From the NCBI GenBank assembly GCA_021323535.1, contig JAJONO010000057.1, positions 1 through 50,950 of the forward strand: a DNA stretch of 50,950 nucleotides. Direction: 5' to 3'. Of this stretch, positions 32,743-42,113 are shown in pieces; position 1 is the first letter of the stretch, and each line of letters opens with the position of its first letter. This DNA comes from Bacteroidota bacterium (GTDB lineage Bacteria > Bacteroidota > Bacteroidia > B-17B0 > Aurantibacillaceae). Below the pieces are notes generated by a model that did not search any database, was not told the origin of the DNA, and saw only the letters and a list, made by a program, of their open reading frames with translations. Made by a program: the position numbers and the translations under genes.

Positions 32743-34455
32743 ATGCAAAAATTTAACAGGCCGTCGGGTAAATCTGATGGAAAAAAGAAACCTTTTCGTT
32801 CAGGGAAAGGCTCTTTCAAAAAAGATGGTGATTCATCACGTTCCGGTGGAAAAAGAGATGAATTCAAGCCTAAAAAATCGTTTAGCCGCGATGGTGATAA
32901 CGACTTCAAAAAAGATAGAAAATATTCCGGCGAAAAATCGTTCAGCCGCGATAAAAAATCTTACGACGATAAAGGAAAACGCCCTTTTAAACGCGATGGC
33001 GATGGCCCTGTAAAAAGGTCATTTAAAAAAGAGGGTGATTTCAAAGAAAAACGTCCGTTTAAACGCGATGGCGACAATGAAAAAAGATCATTTAAAAAAG
33101 AAGGCGACTTTAAAGAGAAACGCCCATTCAAACGCCGCGATGAAGAAGGTTCAGAAAAAAGATCTTATGGTTCTTCCAGAAAAGAAGGCGTCGATTTCAA
33201 AGAGAAACGTCCGTTTAAACGTCGTGATGAAGAAGGTTCAGAAAAAAGATCATACGGATATAAAAAAGACAATAGCGATTTCAAAGAAAAGCGACCATTC
33301 AAACGTCGCGACGATGATAGTTCCGATAACGATTTTAAAGAAAAACGCCCTTTTAAACGTCGTAACGATGACGACACTGAAAAAAGCTACAAAGAAAAAC
33401 GTTCTTTTACACGCAATAAAGCAATCAGAAAATCATCGGGACCTAAAAAAGACGAAGGGCATTTTCGCGGTAACTTTGATAGAAAACGCTCGTTCAGCAA
33501 AAATGATAAATACAGCGACAAAGCCCGCCTGAACGAATCTTCATTCGGGCAGGGCGAAAAGTTCAAAAGCTCTTACGATGATTCTAAGAAGTTTGACAGG
33601 GATGAAAAGAAACCCTTCAAAAAGAGATTCGACAGCGAAGGTTCGTCTGAAAAACGCCTCAAATATGATGATCTTGAACAGGGAAAAGGATTTACAGAAT
33701 ATTCAAAAGAGAAAAAATCTTCCCCGAAACCTAAACAGAATAACGACGGATTAACCCGCCTCAATAAATACCTGGCAAATGCGGGAATTGCTTCACGCCG
33801 CGACGCCGACACGCTCATTAAAAGTGGTGTGGTAAAAGTAAACGGTGTACCTGTTACAGAAATGGGCTTCAAGGTAAAAGCCGGAGATGTTGTGACTTAC
33901 GGAGATGAAGGCGTGAAAAGCGAACGTAAAGTTTACCTGCTTCTCAATAAACCAAAAGATTATATCACCACTGTAGACGATCCACAGGAACGTAAAACAG
34001 TAATGGATCTTATTAAAGGCGCCTGCAAGGAAAGAATTTATCCGGTGGGCCGTCTCGATAGAAACACAACCGGATTGTTACTTTTTACCAATGACGGAGA
34101 GCTTACTAAAAAACTAACGCATCCAAAACACCAGATCAAAAAAGTGTATCATGTAAGTCTAAATAAAGGTCTTAAACCTGAACATTTTAAAGATATCCTG
34201 GAAGGAATTGAGTTGGAAGACGGAAAAATTGCAGCCGATGATCTTGCCTTCGTTGGAGAAGGAAAAAAAGAGGTTGGGATTGAGATCCACAGTGGAAGAA
34301 ACAGGATCGTGCGTCGTATTTTCGAACACCTTGGATATGAAATTGAAAAGCTGGATCGGATAACCTTTGCGGGCCTTACCAAGAAAGATATCCCTCGTGG
34401 TAAATTCCGTTTTCTCACAGCAAAAGAGGTGAGTTTCTTACAAATGATCGGATAA
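32743..34455 (+). CDS. RsuA/RluB-family pseudouridine synthase with Lys/Arg-rich N-terminal repeat region
   Basis: 570 residues from the ATG at 32743; an earlier start at 32728 would add five residues. The first 330 are low complexity, rich in K, R, E, D, S, F and G, with five copies of FKEKRPFKR separated by RDEEGSEKRSYG-like spacers. The C-terminal 240 residues are a normal synthase: S4 domain (TRLNKYLANAGIASRR), LLNKPKDYITT, catalytic GRLDRNTTGLLLFTNDG with the Asp, KKVYHVSLN, and RRIFEHLGYEIEKL. It probably isomerises a uridine in rRNA. The basic tail may bind RNA and is common in Bacteroidota homologues. Confidence 0.9.
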   Translation: MQKFNRPSGKSDGKKKPFRSGKGSFKKDGDSSRSGGKRDEFKPKKSFSRDGDNDFKKDRKYSGEKSFSRDKKSYDDKGKRPFKRDGDGPVKRSFKKEGDFKEKRPFKRDGDNEKRSFKKEGDFKEKRPFKRRDEEGSEKRSYGSSRKEGVDFKEKRPFKRRDEEGSEKRSYGYKKDNSDFKEKRPFKRRDDDSSDNDFKEKRPFKRRNDDDTEKSYKEKRSFTRNKAIRKSSGPKKDEGHFRGNFDRKRSFSKNDKYSDKARLNESSFGQGEKFKSSYDDSKKFDRDEKKPFKKRFDSEGSSEKRLKYDDLEQGKGFTEYSKEKKSSPKPKQNNDGLTRLNKYLANAGIASRRDADTLIKSGVVKVNGVPVTEMGFKVKAGDVVTYGDEGVKSERKVYLLLNKPKDYITTVDDPQERKTVMDLIKGACKERIYPVGRLDRNTTGLLLFTNDGELTKKLTHPKHQIKKVYHVSLNKGLKPEHFKDILEGIELEDGKIAADDLAFVGEGKKEVGIEIHSGRNRIVRRIFEHLGYEIEKLDRITFAGLTKKDIPRGKFRFLTAKEVSFLQMIG

Positions 34456-34514
34456 AATTTGTATTTTTAAATGTTCAAAATTAAACCCCAATTCTTTTTA
34501 ACCATCAATAGCAC

Positions 34515-36359
34515 ATGTGTGGAATAGTAGGATATATTGGTAAGCGCGAAGCTTACCCGATCATGATCAAAGGACTTCAGCGCCTTGAATACCGCGGTTA
34601 CGACAGCGCAGGTGTTGCCATGTTAAGCGCTTCAGGAAATCTTAACGTTTATAAGCGTAAAGGCAAGGTAAGCGACCTTCTTGAGTTTGTGAAGGACAAG
34701 GATAAATCAGGTAACATTGGCATTGGTCACACACGATGGGCCACGCACGGTGAGCCTAACGATGTTAATTCGCATCCACACTATTCGCAAAGTAAAAACA
34801 TTGTGATGATTCACAACGGTATCATCGAAAATTATGCAGCGATAAAAGAAGGTCTGGCAAAACGCGGACATACATTCCTATCGCAAACCGATACTGAAGT
34901 TCTGGTTCATCTCATCGAAGAAATCAAACAACATGAGGGTATGAAACTGGGGCACGCTGTAATTGCAGCATTGAACCAGGTGATCGGTGCATATTCGATT
35001 GTGGTGATGGATAAAAATGATCCTGATACCCTGATCGCTGCAAAAAAAGGTAGCCCAATGGTAATTGGAATTGGCGCCGATGATTTTTTTATTGCCAGCG
35101 ATGCTTCTCCGATTGTAGAATACACAAAAAATGTGGTGTACCTCGAAGATGAGCAGGTGGCCATAGTAAGAAGAGGTCAGGAGTTAAAAATCAGAAATCT
35201 TAAAGATAAAGAAGTGACACCGTTCGTACAGGAACTTACGATCGAATTAGAATCGATTGAAAAGGGCGGATACGATCACTTCATGTTAAAAGAAATTTAT
35301 GAGCAGCCGCGTTCAGTTCTTGATAGTATGCGTGGCCGTTTAAATGCCAACAAAGGAAACATTACCGTTGGAGGAATTGTTGAACATCAGAAAAAATTTG
35401 AAAAAGCAAAGCGTATTATTTTTGTTGCTTGCGGAACTTCATGGCACGCCGGCCTTGTAGGAGAATATCTTTTCGAAGAGCTTGCAAGAATTCCCGTTGA
35501 GGTTGAATACGCGTCGGAATTCCGTTACAGGAACCCGATCATTTACCAGGATGATATTGTTATCGCCATTTCTCAGAGTGGCGAAACAGCCGATACATTA
35601 GCGGCTATTGAATTAGCAAAATCAAAAGGAGCAACTGTTCTCGGAGTTTGTAACGTTGTAGGTTCATCTATTGCTCGTGCAACGCATGGAGGAAGTTATA
35701 CACACGCCGGCCCTGAGATCGGTGTGGCATCTACAAAAGCGTTTACAGCCCAGGTAACTGTACTCACATTAATGGCGCTTGAAATGGCTAAAGCAAGAGG
35801 AACGCTATCGGAGAGCAGGTTCCGCCAGATGCTTTACGAGATGGAAGCGGTGCCTTCGAAAATAGAAGAAGTTTTAAAACTTAATGATCAGCTTAAAGAG
35901 ATCGCGTACCGTTATAAGGATACAAGTAATGCTTTATATCTTGGCCGCGGTGTATCTTTTCCTGTGGCGTTAGAAGGCGCATTAAAACTGAAAGAAATTT
36001 CTTATATACATGCTGAAGGTTACCCGGCAGCGGAAATGAAACACGGTCCAATTGCGCTTATCGATGATGAGATGCCAGTGTTTGTTATTGCCACCAAAGG
36101 CGCCAACTACGAAAAAGTCGTAAGTAACATCCAGGAAGTAAAAGCAAGAAAAGGAAAGATCATTGCTGTTGTAACCGCGGGAGATAAAGAAGTAAAAGAA
36201 ATGGCGGATATTTCTATCGAAATTCCTGAAACAGATGAATTGCTGGTGCCATTGATCTCGGTTATTCCTCTCCAGTTATTGTCTTATCACATCGCGGTCA
36301 TGCGTGGCTGTAATGTAGATCAGCCAAGAAACCTGGCCAAGAGCGTAACAGTAGAATAA
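34515..36359 (+). CDS. glmS: glucosamine-6-phosphate synthase (isomerizing)
   Basis: 614 residues, full length. Makes glucosamine 6-phosphate from fructose 6-phosphate and glutamine for peptidoglycan and lipopolysaccharide. The N-terminal glutaminase begins MCGIVGYIGKR with Cys2 as nucleophile; GIGHTRWATHG follows. Two SIS domains follow (VACGTSWHAGL, SQSGETADT). The C-terminus ends with the LAKSVTVE tail typical of GlmS. No glmS ribozyme was seen in the short leader (about 60 bases). The next gene starts eight bases after the stop. Confidence 0.97.
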   Translation: MCGIVGYIGKREAYPIMIKGLQRLEYRGYDSAGVAMLSASGNLNVYKRKGKVSDLLEFVKDKDKSGNIGIGHTRWATHGEPNDVNSHPHYSQSKNIVMIHNGIIENYAAIKEGLAKRGHTFLSQTDTEVLVHLIEEIKQHEGMKLGHAVIAALNQVIGAYSIVVMDKNDPDTLIAAKKGSPMVIGIGADDFFIASDASPIVEYTKNVVYLEDEQVAIVRRGQELKIRNLKDKEVTPFVQELTIELESIEKGGYDHFMLKEIYEQPRSVLDSMRGRLNANKGNITVGGIVEHQKKFEKAKRIIFVACGTSWHAGLVGEYLFEELARIPVEVEYASEFRYRNPIIYQDDIVIAISQSGETADTLAAIELAKSKGATVLGVCNVVGSSIARATHGGSYTHAGPEIGVASTKAFTAQVTVLTLMALEMAKARGTLSESRFRQMLYEMEAVPSKIEEVLKLNDQLKEIAYRYKDTSNALYLGRGVSFPVALEGALKLKEISYIHAEGYPAAEMKHGPIALIDDEMPVFVIATKGANYEKVVSNIQEVKARKGKIIAVVTAGDKEVKEMADISIEIPETDELLVPLISVIPLQLLSYHIAVMRGCNVDQPRNLAKSVTVE

Positions 36360-36367
36360 GAAACAGG

Positions 36368-37798
36368 ATGAGAACAATTTTTGCGATTGTTTTCATATGT
36401 ATTTATTCTGTTGTTATTTCCCAGAATATCACCTTCACAAAAGTTTTTGAAACTCGGAAGAAGAGCGTTCCGGTTGCTATCATTAATAATCACGAGACTT
36501 ATTTTCATGTGTTGCGCTATAATAAATCAGCGCACGATCTTACCATTGAACGCCGGAAAAAACCAAATGGAGAAATCGTTGCATTTACACCATTAAAACT
36601 CGACAGTATTAACGCCAAATGGTTCGATTATGAGAACCTGGATTATTTGATATTTGAAGATAACTACAAACTCTATTTTGTTTTTACCCAGGAATTAATC
36701 ACTGAGAACAATACCTATCTTAAAATTATTGACACCACCGGAAAATCGGAGGGTTTTTTCAGGTTAGCTACAGGATCAACCGGTAGTGACAATGGAGTGA
36801 AGACAAGAGTGTACCAAACAAAGGGAAATAAAATTCTGGTACGAAACACAAATTACCAACTGCTGAATGATTATGAACGAAATGTTCTTACTCTTTTCGA
36901 TCCAAAAACAAAAAAACAGATCTGGAAAAAAGAATTGCCCCGGGAGAATGCTGAAACCCTTGGTTCTTTTGAAATAAATGATTCTGATGATCTGTATTAT
37001 ATCAATTACCGTTCTAACATGTTCACCCCGCTTTATATCTGTAAAAGCGAAGTCAACTCTAAAGAAGTTCAAAAGTATCCGTTAAGTATTACCAATTTTG
37101 GTTCGGTAAGAAGCGGCGTAATAATAGCAGAAGGCAATACGGTACTGTTTAGCGGACTGGTAACAGAGCAGAAAGAGAAACGACTTAGATATTTGTTCTA
37201 TACAGAAAAATTAAAGAACGATTTTTCAGAAATTATTTATTCAAAAACGTTTCCTCTTCCCGATACTATTCGTCAGCAACTCACGTTTTACGATGGCACA
37301 GAACAAAAAGAACCGGAGTTTAAATTTTATTACAAACAAAATATTTTTCTCAATAAAAACAAGCTTCAGTTTGTAAGTCAACGCACCTCGAAAGATAACT
37401 ACAACGAGTTGTTATGCTGGAACACGAACGTTCAATCGGGAAATCTTAACAATATAGAGGTCGTTCCAAGGAAAACATTTTATTTCGCCAGCCGTACGCG
37501 TTTCAGAAACGCGGGCGAAGCCATGAGCACTTTTAAAAAAGATTCGCTCAGTATTTTTGTTTCCGAGCATCCGGGTAATTTTGGCATGAGCGGAAAAAAC
37601 TTCAACTTTAATAAATACAAAAAACAAAACGGTACGATCGGAAATCTTGTGCGGTATAAATCCGGAAATAAAAGCCTCATTTATAAGGGAAGGGACTTTG
37701 ATCTTGTTCCCATGAGATACATTTCTGAAAATACCAGCGACGATGTGTTTTATTTCGTAAGCAGGAAAAAAGAAAAATTCGGATTACTTCCTGACTGA
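36368..37798 (+). CDS. hypothetical exported protein, probable beta-propeller
   Basis: 476 residues with a signal peptide (MRTIFAIVFICIYSVVISQ). The mature protein has alternating strands and phrases such as YLIFEDNYKLYFVFTQE, VLTLFDPKTKKQIWKKE and DDLYYINYRSN; these resemble propeller blades, but I cannot count blades with confidence. No enzyme motif seen. It starts eight bases after glmS and its 3' end overlaps the convergent DUF4296 gene by 15 bases. Possibly co-transcribed with glmS. Confidence 0.6.
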   Translation: MRTIFAIVFICIYSVVISQNITFTKVFETRKKSVPVAIINNHETYFHVLRYNKSAHDLTIERRKKPNGEIVAFTPLKLDSINAKWFDYENLDYLIFEDNYKLYFVFTQELITENNTYLKIIDTTGKSEGFFRLATGSTGSDNGVKTRVYQTKGNKILVRNTNYQLLNDYERNVLTLFDPKTKKQIWKKELPRENAETLGSFEINDSDDLYYINYRSNMFTPLYICKSEVNSKEVQKYPLSITNFGSVRSGVIIAEGNTVLFSGLVTEQKEKRLRYLFYTEKLKNDFSEIIYSKTFPLPDTIRQQLTFYDGTEQKEPEFKFYYKQNIFLNKNKLQFVSQRTSKDNYNELLCWNTNVQSGNLNNIEVVPRKTFYFASRTRFRNAGEAMSTFKKDSLSIFVSEHPGNFGMSGKNFNFNKYKKQNGTIGNLVRYKSGNKSLIYKGRDFDLVPMRYISENTSDDVFYFVSRKKEKFGLLPD

Positions 37799-38185
37799 AT
37801 CTTTTCTGGCAGAATCTGTCTTTGCCTGAAGTTGCGCGCGCTTAGCCTGCATTTCTACAAGCATCTGCATCGATTTTTCATAAGCCTCTTTGTATAGATC
37901 GGGATGCATTGAATAGAAATGAGCAGAGCTGTCGTACTGCTGTTGTGTAGTGTTGTTTTCTTTAAAAGGATCAAACGCGTAAGTAGAATCTATCTTCTCT
38001 ATCTTTACATTTTTAATGTTGAGGTTAGCCGCGCTTTCTGCAAGGGCAAGGTCAGTAAGTATTTTTGCGAATTGTTCCTGCTTCAATATTCCCGGAGGTA
38101 TTTCTACCGAGTTTTCTTCTTCTGAACAGGAAGAGAAAATTAAAACAAGCGCAAGTAAAACAAGAGTATGAGTGCGTTTTTTCAT
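37784..38185 (-). CDS. DUF4296 lipoprotein
   Basis: 133 residues, lipobox LIFSSC with lipidated Cys at about position 20. The domain has the DUF4296 style: PPGILKQEQFAKILTDLALAESA, then LYKEAYEKSMQMLVEMQ, ending in a charged tail. DUF4296 proteins are outer-membrane or periplasmic-face lipoproteins in Bacteroidota with no assigned function. The start codon directly follows the stop of the L,D-transpeptidase gene with no spacer, so the two are translated from one message. Confidence 0.75.
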   Translation of the reverse strand: MKKRTHTLVLLALVLIFSSCSEEENSVEIPPGILKQEQFAKILTDLALAESAANLNIKNVKIEKIDSTYAFDPFKENNTTQQQYDSSAHFYSMHPDLYKEAYEKSMQMLVEMQAKRAQLQAKTDSARKDSVRK

Positions 38186-38959
38186 TTATGATTCAACAAT
38201 GTAATTACCGGCCTTATCAGTTTTGATCTTTGGCATGCTTTTATTTTTTTCGAAATAGTCGTAGGCAGTTTTTAAGGTGGTCCAGAAAGTAATGTGTTCT
38301 TTATTATCACTTTTATTCAGGGTGGTCCAGTTTTGTTCTGTAAAACGACAAGGATACATACCGAGTGTAATGGCGTTATTGTAATTTTTTGTCTCAACAC
38401 AAATAACATATAATTCTTCAATAGGTTCATTCTTGAGTGGTATGCAGCCAATGGTTACGCAATTACCGTGAATCATAATGTCGCCGCCGGGTCTGTTGCC
38501 CTTTGCTTTAATTCTGTCACTCTGATTGGGGTAATTTACTTTTAGTCCAAGGTGATAATCGCTCATTGGATTGAACCAGTTTACTTCATAAAATCCTTCC
38601 GGAACCTGGTAATCGCCTTCTTTTCGCTTTGGCCCTAATACGCCACTTGAAGCGCAGATCTTAAAAGTTTTGATGAGTTTATAATGTTGGTCGCCTTTAT
38701 TTCTTGCCCACAGTTCAAGCTCTTTTTCGTATTTAAAATTGCGGAGATGTACTTCAAAATTATCCTTGTCTATCCCTTTTTCTTTGAGGAGCTTTTTAAG
38801 CCCGTCCCATTTCTTTGAATAGGCATTTTTTACCCTCGCGTACTTTACCTGTGTTTCTTTAAAACCCGCCCCAGGCCTGAAAGACAGGACAGGGATCAGG
38901 GAAACTAACAACACAAGTTTAATAACCTTTTTAAATGATAAACTCCGGCTGCAACTCAT
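38186..38959 (-). CDS. L,D-transpeptidase (YafK/YkuD-like)
   Basis: 257 residues with a signal-like hydrophobic N-terminus (VIKLVLLVSLIPVLSF). The YkuD catalytic motif is present: IMIHGNCVTIGCIP with His164 and the nucleophile Cys172. Preceding strands (FKICASSGVLGPKRKEGDYQVPEGFYEV) fit the family. Such enzymes make or cut meso-diaminopimelate links or attach lipoproteins to peptidoglycan. It is co-transcribed with the DUF4296 lipoprotein and stands divergent to an FtsB-like gene, placing it among envelope genes. Confidence 0.88.
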   Translation of the reverse strand: MSCSRSLSFKKVIKLVLLVSLIPVLSFRPGAGFKETQVKYARVKNAYSKKWDGLKKLLKEKGIDKDNFEVHLRNFKYEKELELWARNKGDQHYKLIKTFKICASSGVLGPKRKEGDYQVPEGFYEVNWFNPMSDYHLGLKVNYPNQSDRIKAKGNRPGGDIMIHGNCVTIGCIPLKNEPIEELYVICVETKNYNNAITLGMYPCRFTEQNWTTLNKSDNKEHITFWTTLKTAYDYFEKNKSMPKIKTDKAGNYIVES

Positions 38960-38963
38960 TTGG

Positions 38964-38971
38964 TAAATTTG
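38964..38971 (+). promoter_or_regulatory. possible -7 promoter element of the FtsB-like gene
   Basis: TAAATTTG is a perfect TAnnTTTG match, 17 bases before the ATG at 38989. No TTG is visible at the expected -33 distance. It lies in the 29-base gap between divergent genes, so both promoters must overlap the L,D-transpeptidase start region. Confidence 0.4.
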
Positions 38972-38988
38972 ATAGAGACTAAGTTAAA

Positions 38989-39273
38989 ATGTTTTTCCTT
39001 AAGATTATAAAGAATAAGTATTTTTTAACGTGCATTGGTATTGTTACGTGGTTGCTGTTTTTCGACAGGAACGATGTGTTCACTCAAATGGAACTGATAC
39101 AGAAATGTCGTAAACTGAATAACGAACGAAACTATTACATAACCGAGATAGAGAATAATAAGACCGCCCTTACTGATCTTCAGACCAACAAAAAAAGTCT
39201 TGAAACACTGGCGCGTGAGAAGTACCTCATGAAAAAAGATAACGAAGATGTTTTTGTCTTCGTTACCAAGTAA
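38989..39273 (+). CDS. FtsB/DivIC-like septum formation initiator
   Basis: 94 residues: short cytoplasmic start, one membrane helix (YFLTCIGIVTWLLFF), a coiled coil (about 40-75, LIQKCRKLNNERNYYITEIENN), and the conserved end ETLAREKYLMKKDNEDVFVF, the normal FtsB/DivIC signature (compare the E.AR.Y gap before a hydrophobic tail). It would hold the divisome complex with FtsL and FtsQ in the inner membrane. Confidence 0.87.
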   Translation: MFFLKIIKNKYFLTCIGIVTWLLFFDRNDVFTQMELIQKCRKLNNERNYYITEIENNKTALTDLQTNKKSLETLAREKYLMKKDNEDVFVFVTK

Positions 39274-39305
39274 TCCCTCAATTATATGTTATGTGGCTTT
39301 AACCA

Positions 39306-39519
39306 CCCTTCGACTTCGCTCTGGGCAGGCCTCGGGCACATGGTTTTTTAATTTTCAAATCCTTTTAAGGGAGCAGTTATTTCATAGCTGATAACCTTCG
39401 GTTATCGTAAATAGAAAAAATATCTAATGTGAACTTTTGTCTTCAACTGAAAGCTGAAGAACTCTGTTTGCTTTTAACCACAAACACACAATCAATTCTA
39501 TGTGTCTACGTGGTTAAAA
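39306..39519. repeat. dispersed repeats in the gap after the FtsB-like gene
   Basis: The 260-bp gap holds a half-element CCTTCGACTTCGCTCTGGGC near 39307 (family of 49060-49119) and a palindrome TTTTAACCAC (39472-39481) / GTGGTTAAAA (39510-39519) with inner ACACACA / TGTGT arms, related to the CACAAAG-type element at 344-440. Nothing else is seen in the gap. Confidence 0.55.
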
Positions 39520-39533
39520 AAACATAGAAGTTA

Positions 39534-40064
39534 TTATCTGTCGTTCTTGCCCTTATCAATGCCCGCCTTTGTTTTAGCAGCTAATGATTCAAGGTCCCTG
39601 TCGAAGAAATATAAACCACTTTTATCGTCGCCGATCAGTTTTAATTTGTCAACGATCTGGCGAGCTAAAGCTTCCTCTTCAATTTGTTCGCTTACATACC
39701 ATTGAAGAAAATTGTGTGTTGTGTAATCTTTTTCTTTAAGACAGATCTCAACAAGATTATTGATCTCATTAGTAACTTTGATCTCGTGTTTAAGAATTTC
39801 TTCGAACACTGCTTTCACCGACTTAAAAGTTACAGGGGGTTGTTTTAAGGCAGGAACTATTCCGTGTCCGCCACGCTCGTTTACAAACTTAATGAGTTTT
39901 AGCATATGCATGCGCTCCTCATCGGCATGTTCATAAAGGAATGTGGAAACACCGTTTAAACCTTGTGTTTCGGCCCAGCTGGCCATAGATAAATAATACT
40001 GCGAAGATGAAGCTTCAAGCTCAATCTGCTTATTTAATGATGAACTTACTTTTGCTGATAACAT
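39534..40064 (-). CDS. ftnA: ferritin
   Basis: 176 residues, non-haem ferritin. The four-helix bundle with ferroxidase residues is visible: Glu17 in QIELEASSSQYYLSMA, HADEERMHMLKL with Glu and His of the second metal site, and ISEQIEEEALARQI-like text (VSEQIEEEALARQIV) in helix D. It stores iron and detoxifies Fe(II). Start at 40064 gives the usual MLSAKVSSSLNKQIELE N-terminus. Transcribed in the same direction as the S41 protease gene upstream (53-bp gap). Confidence 0.95.
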   Translation of the reverse strand: MLSAKVSSSLNKQIELEASSSQYYLSMASWAETQGLNGVSTFLYEHADEERMHMLKLIKFVNERGGHGIVPALKQPPVTFKSVKAVFEEILKHEIKVTNEINNLVEICLKEKDYTTHNFLQWYVSEQIEEEALARQIVDKLKLIGDDKSGLYFFDRDLESLAAKTKAGIDKGKNDR

Positions 40065-40117
40065 AGTCTGAGATTTTTTATAAAGTTACTCTTTTTTAGA
40101 AAATTGAAAATTAAAAA

Positions 40118-41857
40118 TTAAAATCTTTTCTTTAAGTTAAACGGTTTGGTTGGCTTGTCGCTTGTGGTTAAAATGATCTTTACTTTGTTGTTGTCAATGA
40201 TCAGTCGCGTTGCTTCTTTAATATCATTATCATTACGGTTCGAAAACTCGATCCTTCCTTTTTCAAAATAATAACGGCCAACAATTTCCGATTCAAGATA
40301 TTCTTTGATCTCGTCTTTGTGTTTAATAAGATCATCTTTTTTATTGGAGTTCATTTTTGCAACAAGAGCTTCGTATTCTGTTTTTATATCGGCAAAATAT
40401 TTTTCTTTTTCCGCGTTCTTTTTCAGATCCAACAATTCAACTTCGCTACGTGTTTTGTAAGTGTAATCTTTATCTTTCAGATAATTTACAAAGTCGGTGT
40501 ATTCTGCTTCTGTAAGACTGAATTCCTGGGGCGATGAAATTTTAGGATGTTTTAAAAAATAGTCTGTCGCGTAATTGAAAATATGATATTTCGAAATCAA
40601 TGAAAGTAATACATTGCTGAACCTTTCATCTTCTGTTTTTACATCCGGCATAACTCCCGCGCCATCGTAAACAATGCGTCCGCCTTTTGTTTTAAAAGCG
40701 GTGATAAGACTATCAGGAACTTTTTCAACGCGCCCTTCATCATCTTTATTCGTGTAATCAAGTGCCTGAACGCAACGTCCGCTTGGAATGTAATATTTCG
40801 CAACGGTGATCTTTACTTTCGAATTATAAACAAGATCTTTAGTCTGCTGAACCAATCCTTTTCCGTAAGTACGTTTCCCAAGGATGATGGCACGGTCCAG
40901 GTCCTGCAGGGCGCCACTCACAATTTCAGAAGCAGAAGCAGAATTTTCATCTACAAGAACGATGAGCGGAATTTGTGTATCAATAGGGTTGTTCATAGCA
41001 GGATAGGTTTTATCCCAGTCGGCAATTTTTCCCTTTGTGAATACGACCTCTTGGCCTTTTTCAATGAAAAAATTCACAATGTTTACCGCTTCATGCAATA
41101 AGCCGCCAAGGTTTCCTCGAAGATCAAGAATAAGATTTTTACATCCTTTTCCTTTCAGAGTAAGCATAGCGTCTTTTACTTCGCCGCTACAGTTTTCGGT
41201 AAAAGAAAGAAGTTTGATGTATCCTGTTTCTCCATTAGGGAGCATGGCCGAATACGGAACAGCTTTCGATTTTATTTCTTCGCGAACGAGATTGTATTCC
41301 GTAGGGCTGGTTTGTCCGGCTTTGATGATTTTTAATTTGATCGGGGTTCCGGCGGTGCCTTTGAGAAGCGGACCAATTTCATCGGTGTGTTTTCCTTCTA
41401 AATTTATTCCGTTAATACCAATAAGTTGGTCTCCGGCCCTTAGCCCCGCTTTATGTGCTGCAAAGCCTTCTGCTGGATCGGAGAGAATGATTTTTCCGTT
41501 AATATCGTTCACTGAGGCGCCAATTCCTCCATATTCCCCGGTGGTCATGTACCTGAAATCTTCAATGTCGTTTTCGGTGTAATAAACAGTGTATGGATCG
41601 AGTGAGTTCAGCATGGCGTCGATCCCCGTTTTCATCAACTGGCCCGGCTTTGTGCCATCTACATAGGCCACGTTCAATTCGCGGTAAACTGCATTAAAAA
41701 TGTCGAGATTCTTACTTATTTCGAAATAATCGGGGGTATAGTTACTTTTTAGTTGTTGTGTTGAGGCCTGTAGCGAAGGGGTGTTCTGCGCATTGACAAA
41801 AATGGTAAGTGGCAGGGTGACTACGAGCAACCATTTTTTAATTTCTTTCTTTAACAT
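40118..41857 (-). CDS. S41 family C-terminal processing protease (CtpA-like)
   Basis: About 579 residues from MLKKEIKKWL at 41857; the frame also has an ATG at 41866 that would add three residues. A signal peptide ends near VNAQ. The PDZ domain contains EYGGIGASV, GDQLIGINGINLEG; the catalytic region contains LILDLRGNLGGLLHE and SASASEIVSGALQDL, with the Ser of the Ser-Lys dyad, then ILGKRTYGKGLVQQT with the Lys. This is the CTP/Prc type, which cuts C-terminal tails of periplasmic proteins. A 256-bp gap separates it from queA on the other strand, and nothing but AT-rich promoter-like DNA is seen there. Confidence 0.92.
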   Translation of the reverse strand: MLKKEIKKWLLVVTLPLTIFVNAQNTPSLQASTQQLKSNYTPDYFEISKNLDIFNAVYRELNVAYVDGTKPGQLMKTGIDAMLNSLDPYTVYYTENDIEDFRYMTTGEYGGIGASVNDINGKIILSDPAEGFAAHKAGLRAGDQLIGINGINLEGKHTDEIGPLLKGTAGTPIKLKIIKAGQTSPTEYNLVREEIKSKAVPYSAMLPNGETGYIKLLSFTENCSGEVKDAMLTLKGKGCKNLILDLRGNLGGLLHEAVNIVNFFIEKGQEVVFTKGKIADWDKTYPAMNNPIDTQIPLIVLVDENSASASEIVSGALQDLDRAIILGKRTYGKGLVQQTKDLVYNSKVKITVAKYYIPSGRCVQALDYTNKDDEGRVEKVPDSLITAFKTKGGRIVYDGAGVMPDVKTEDERFSNVLLSLISKYHIFNYATDYFLKHPKISSPQEFSLTEAEYTDFVNYLKDKDYTYKTRSEVELLDLKKNAEKEKYFADIKTEYEALVAKMNSNKKDDLIKHKDEIKEYLESEIVGRYYFEKGRIEFSNRNDNDIKEATRLIIDNNKVKIILTTSDKPTKPFNLKKRF

Positions 41858-42113
41858 AATCAGCACTTTAGGGTAATGTTATAAAATTAGATAAAATACT
41901 TTGATTAATACCTGAATAGCAGTCTTTTATCGAATTTTAAGATAATTTTATGCCAAAAGCTACGAAAATGTATTAATTTTGCCACCCATTAATCCCGTAA
42001 GATTATGATACATATTTCTTAGTCGGATCGTTTAAGTCGCGATCTGATTATTTTCAACAAGACTTAAACTCCGTCAAGATTTACATTTCGTATTCTTACC
42101 TCTAAGTAAACAA

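Noticed and set aside
33035-33532. Open frame in another register inside the pseudouridine synthase tail
   Set aside because: It is a shadow of the Lys/Arg-rich repeat, where stops are rare in all forward frames.
34455-34514. glmS ribozyme ahead of glmS
   Set aside because: The leader is about 60 bases, too short, and no matching core was seen.
41858-42113. preQ1 riboswitch before queA
   Set aside because: No compact C-rich pseudoknot pattern close to the ATG was found; queA uses preQ1 as a tRNA base and this does not by itself imply such a switch.
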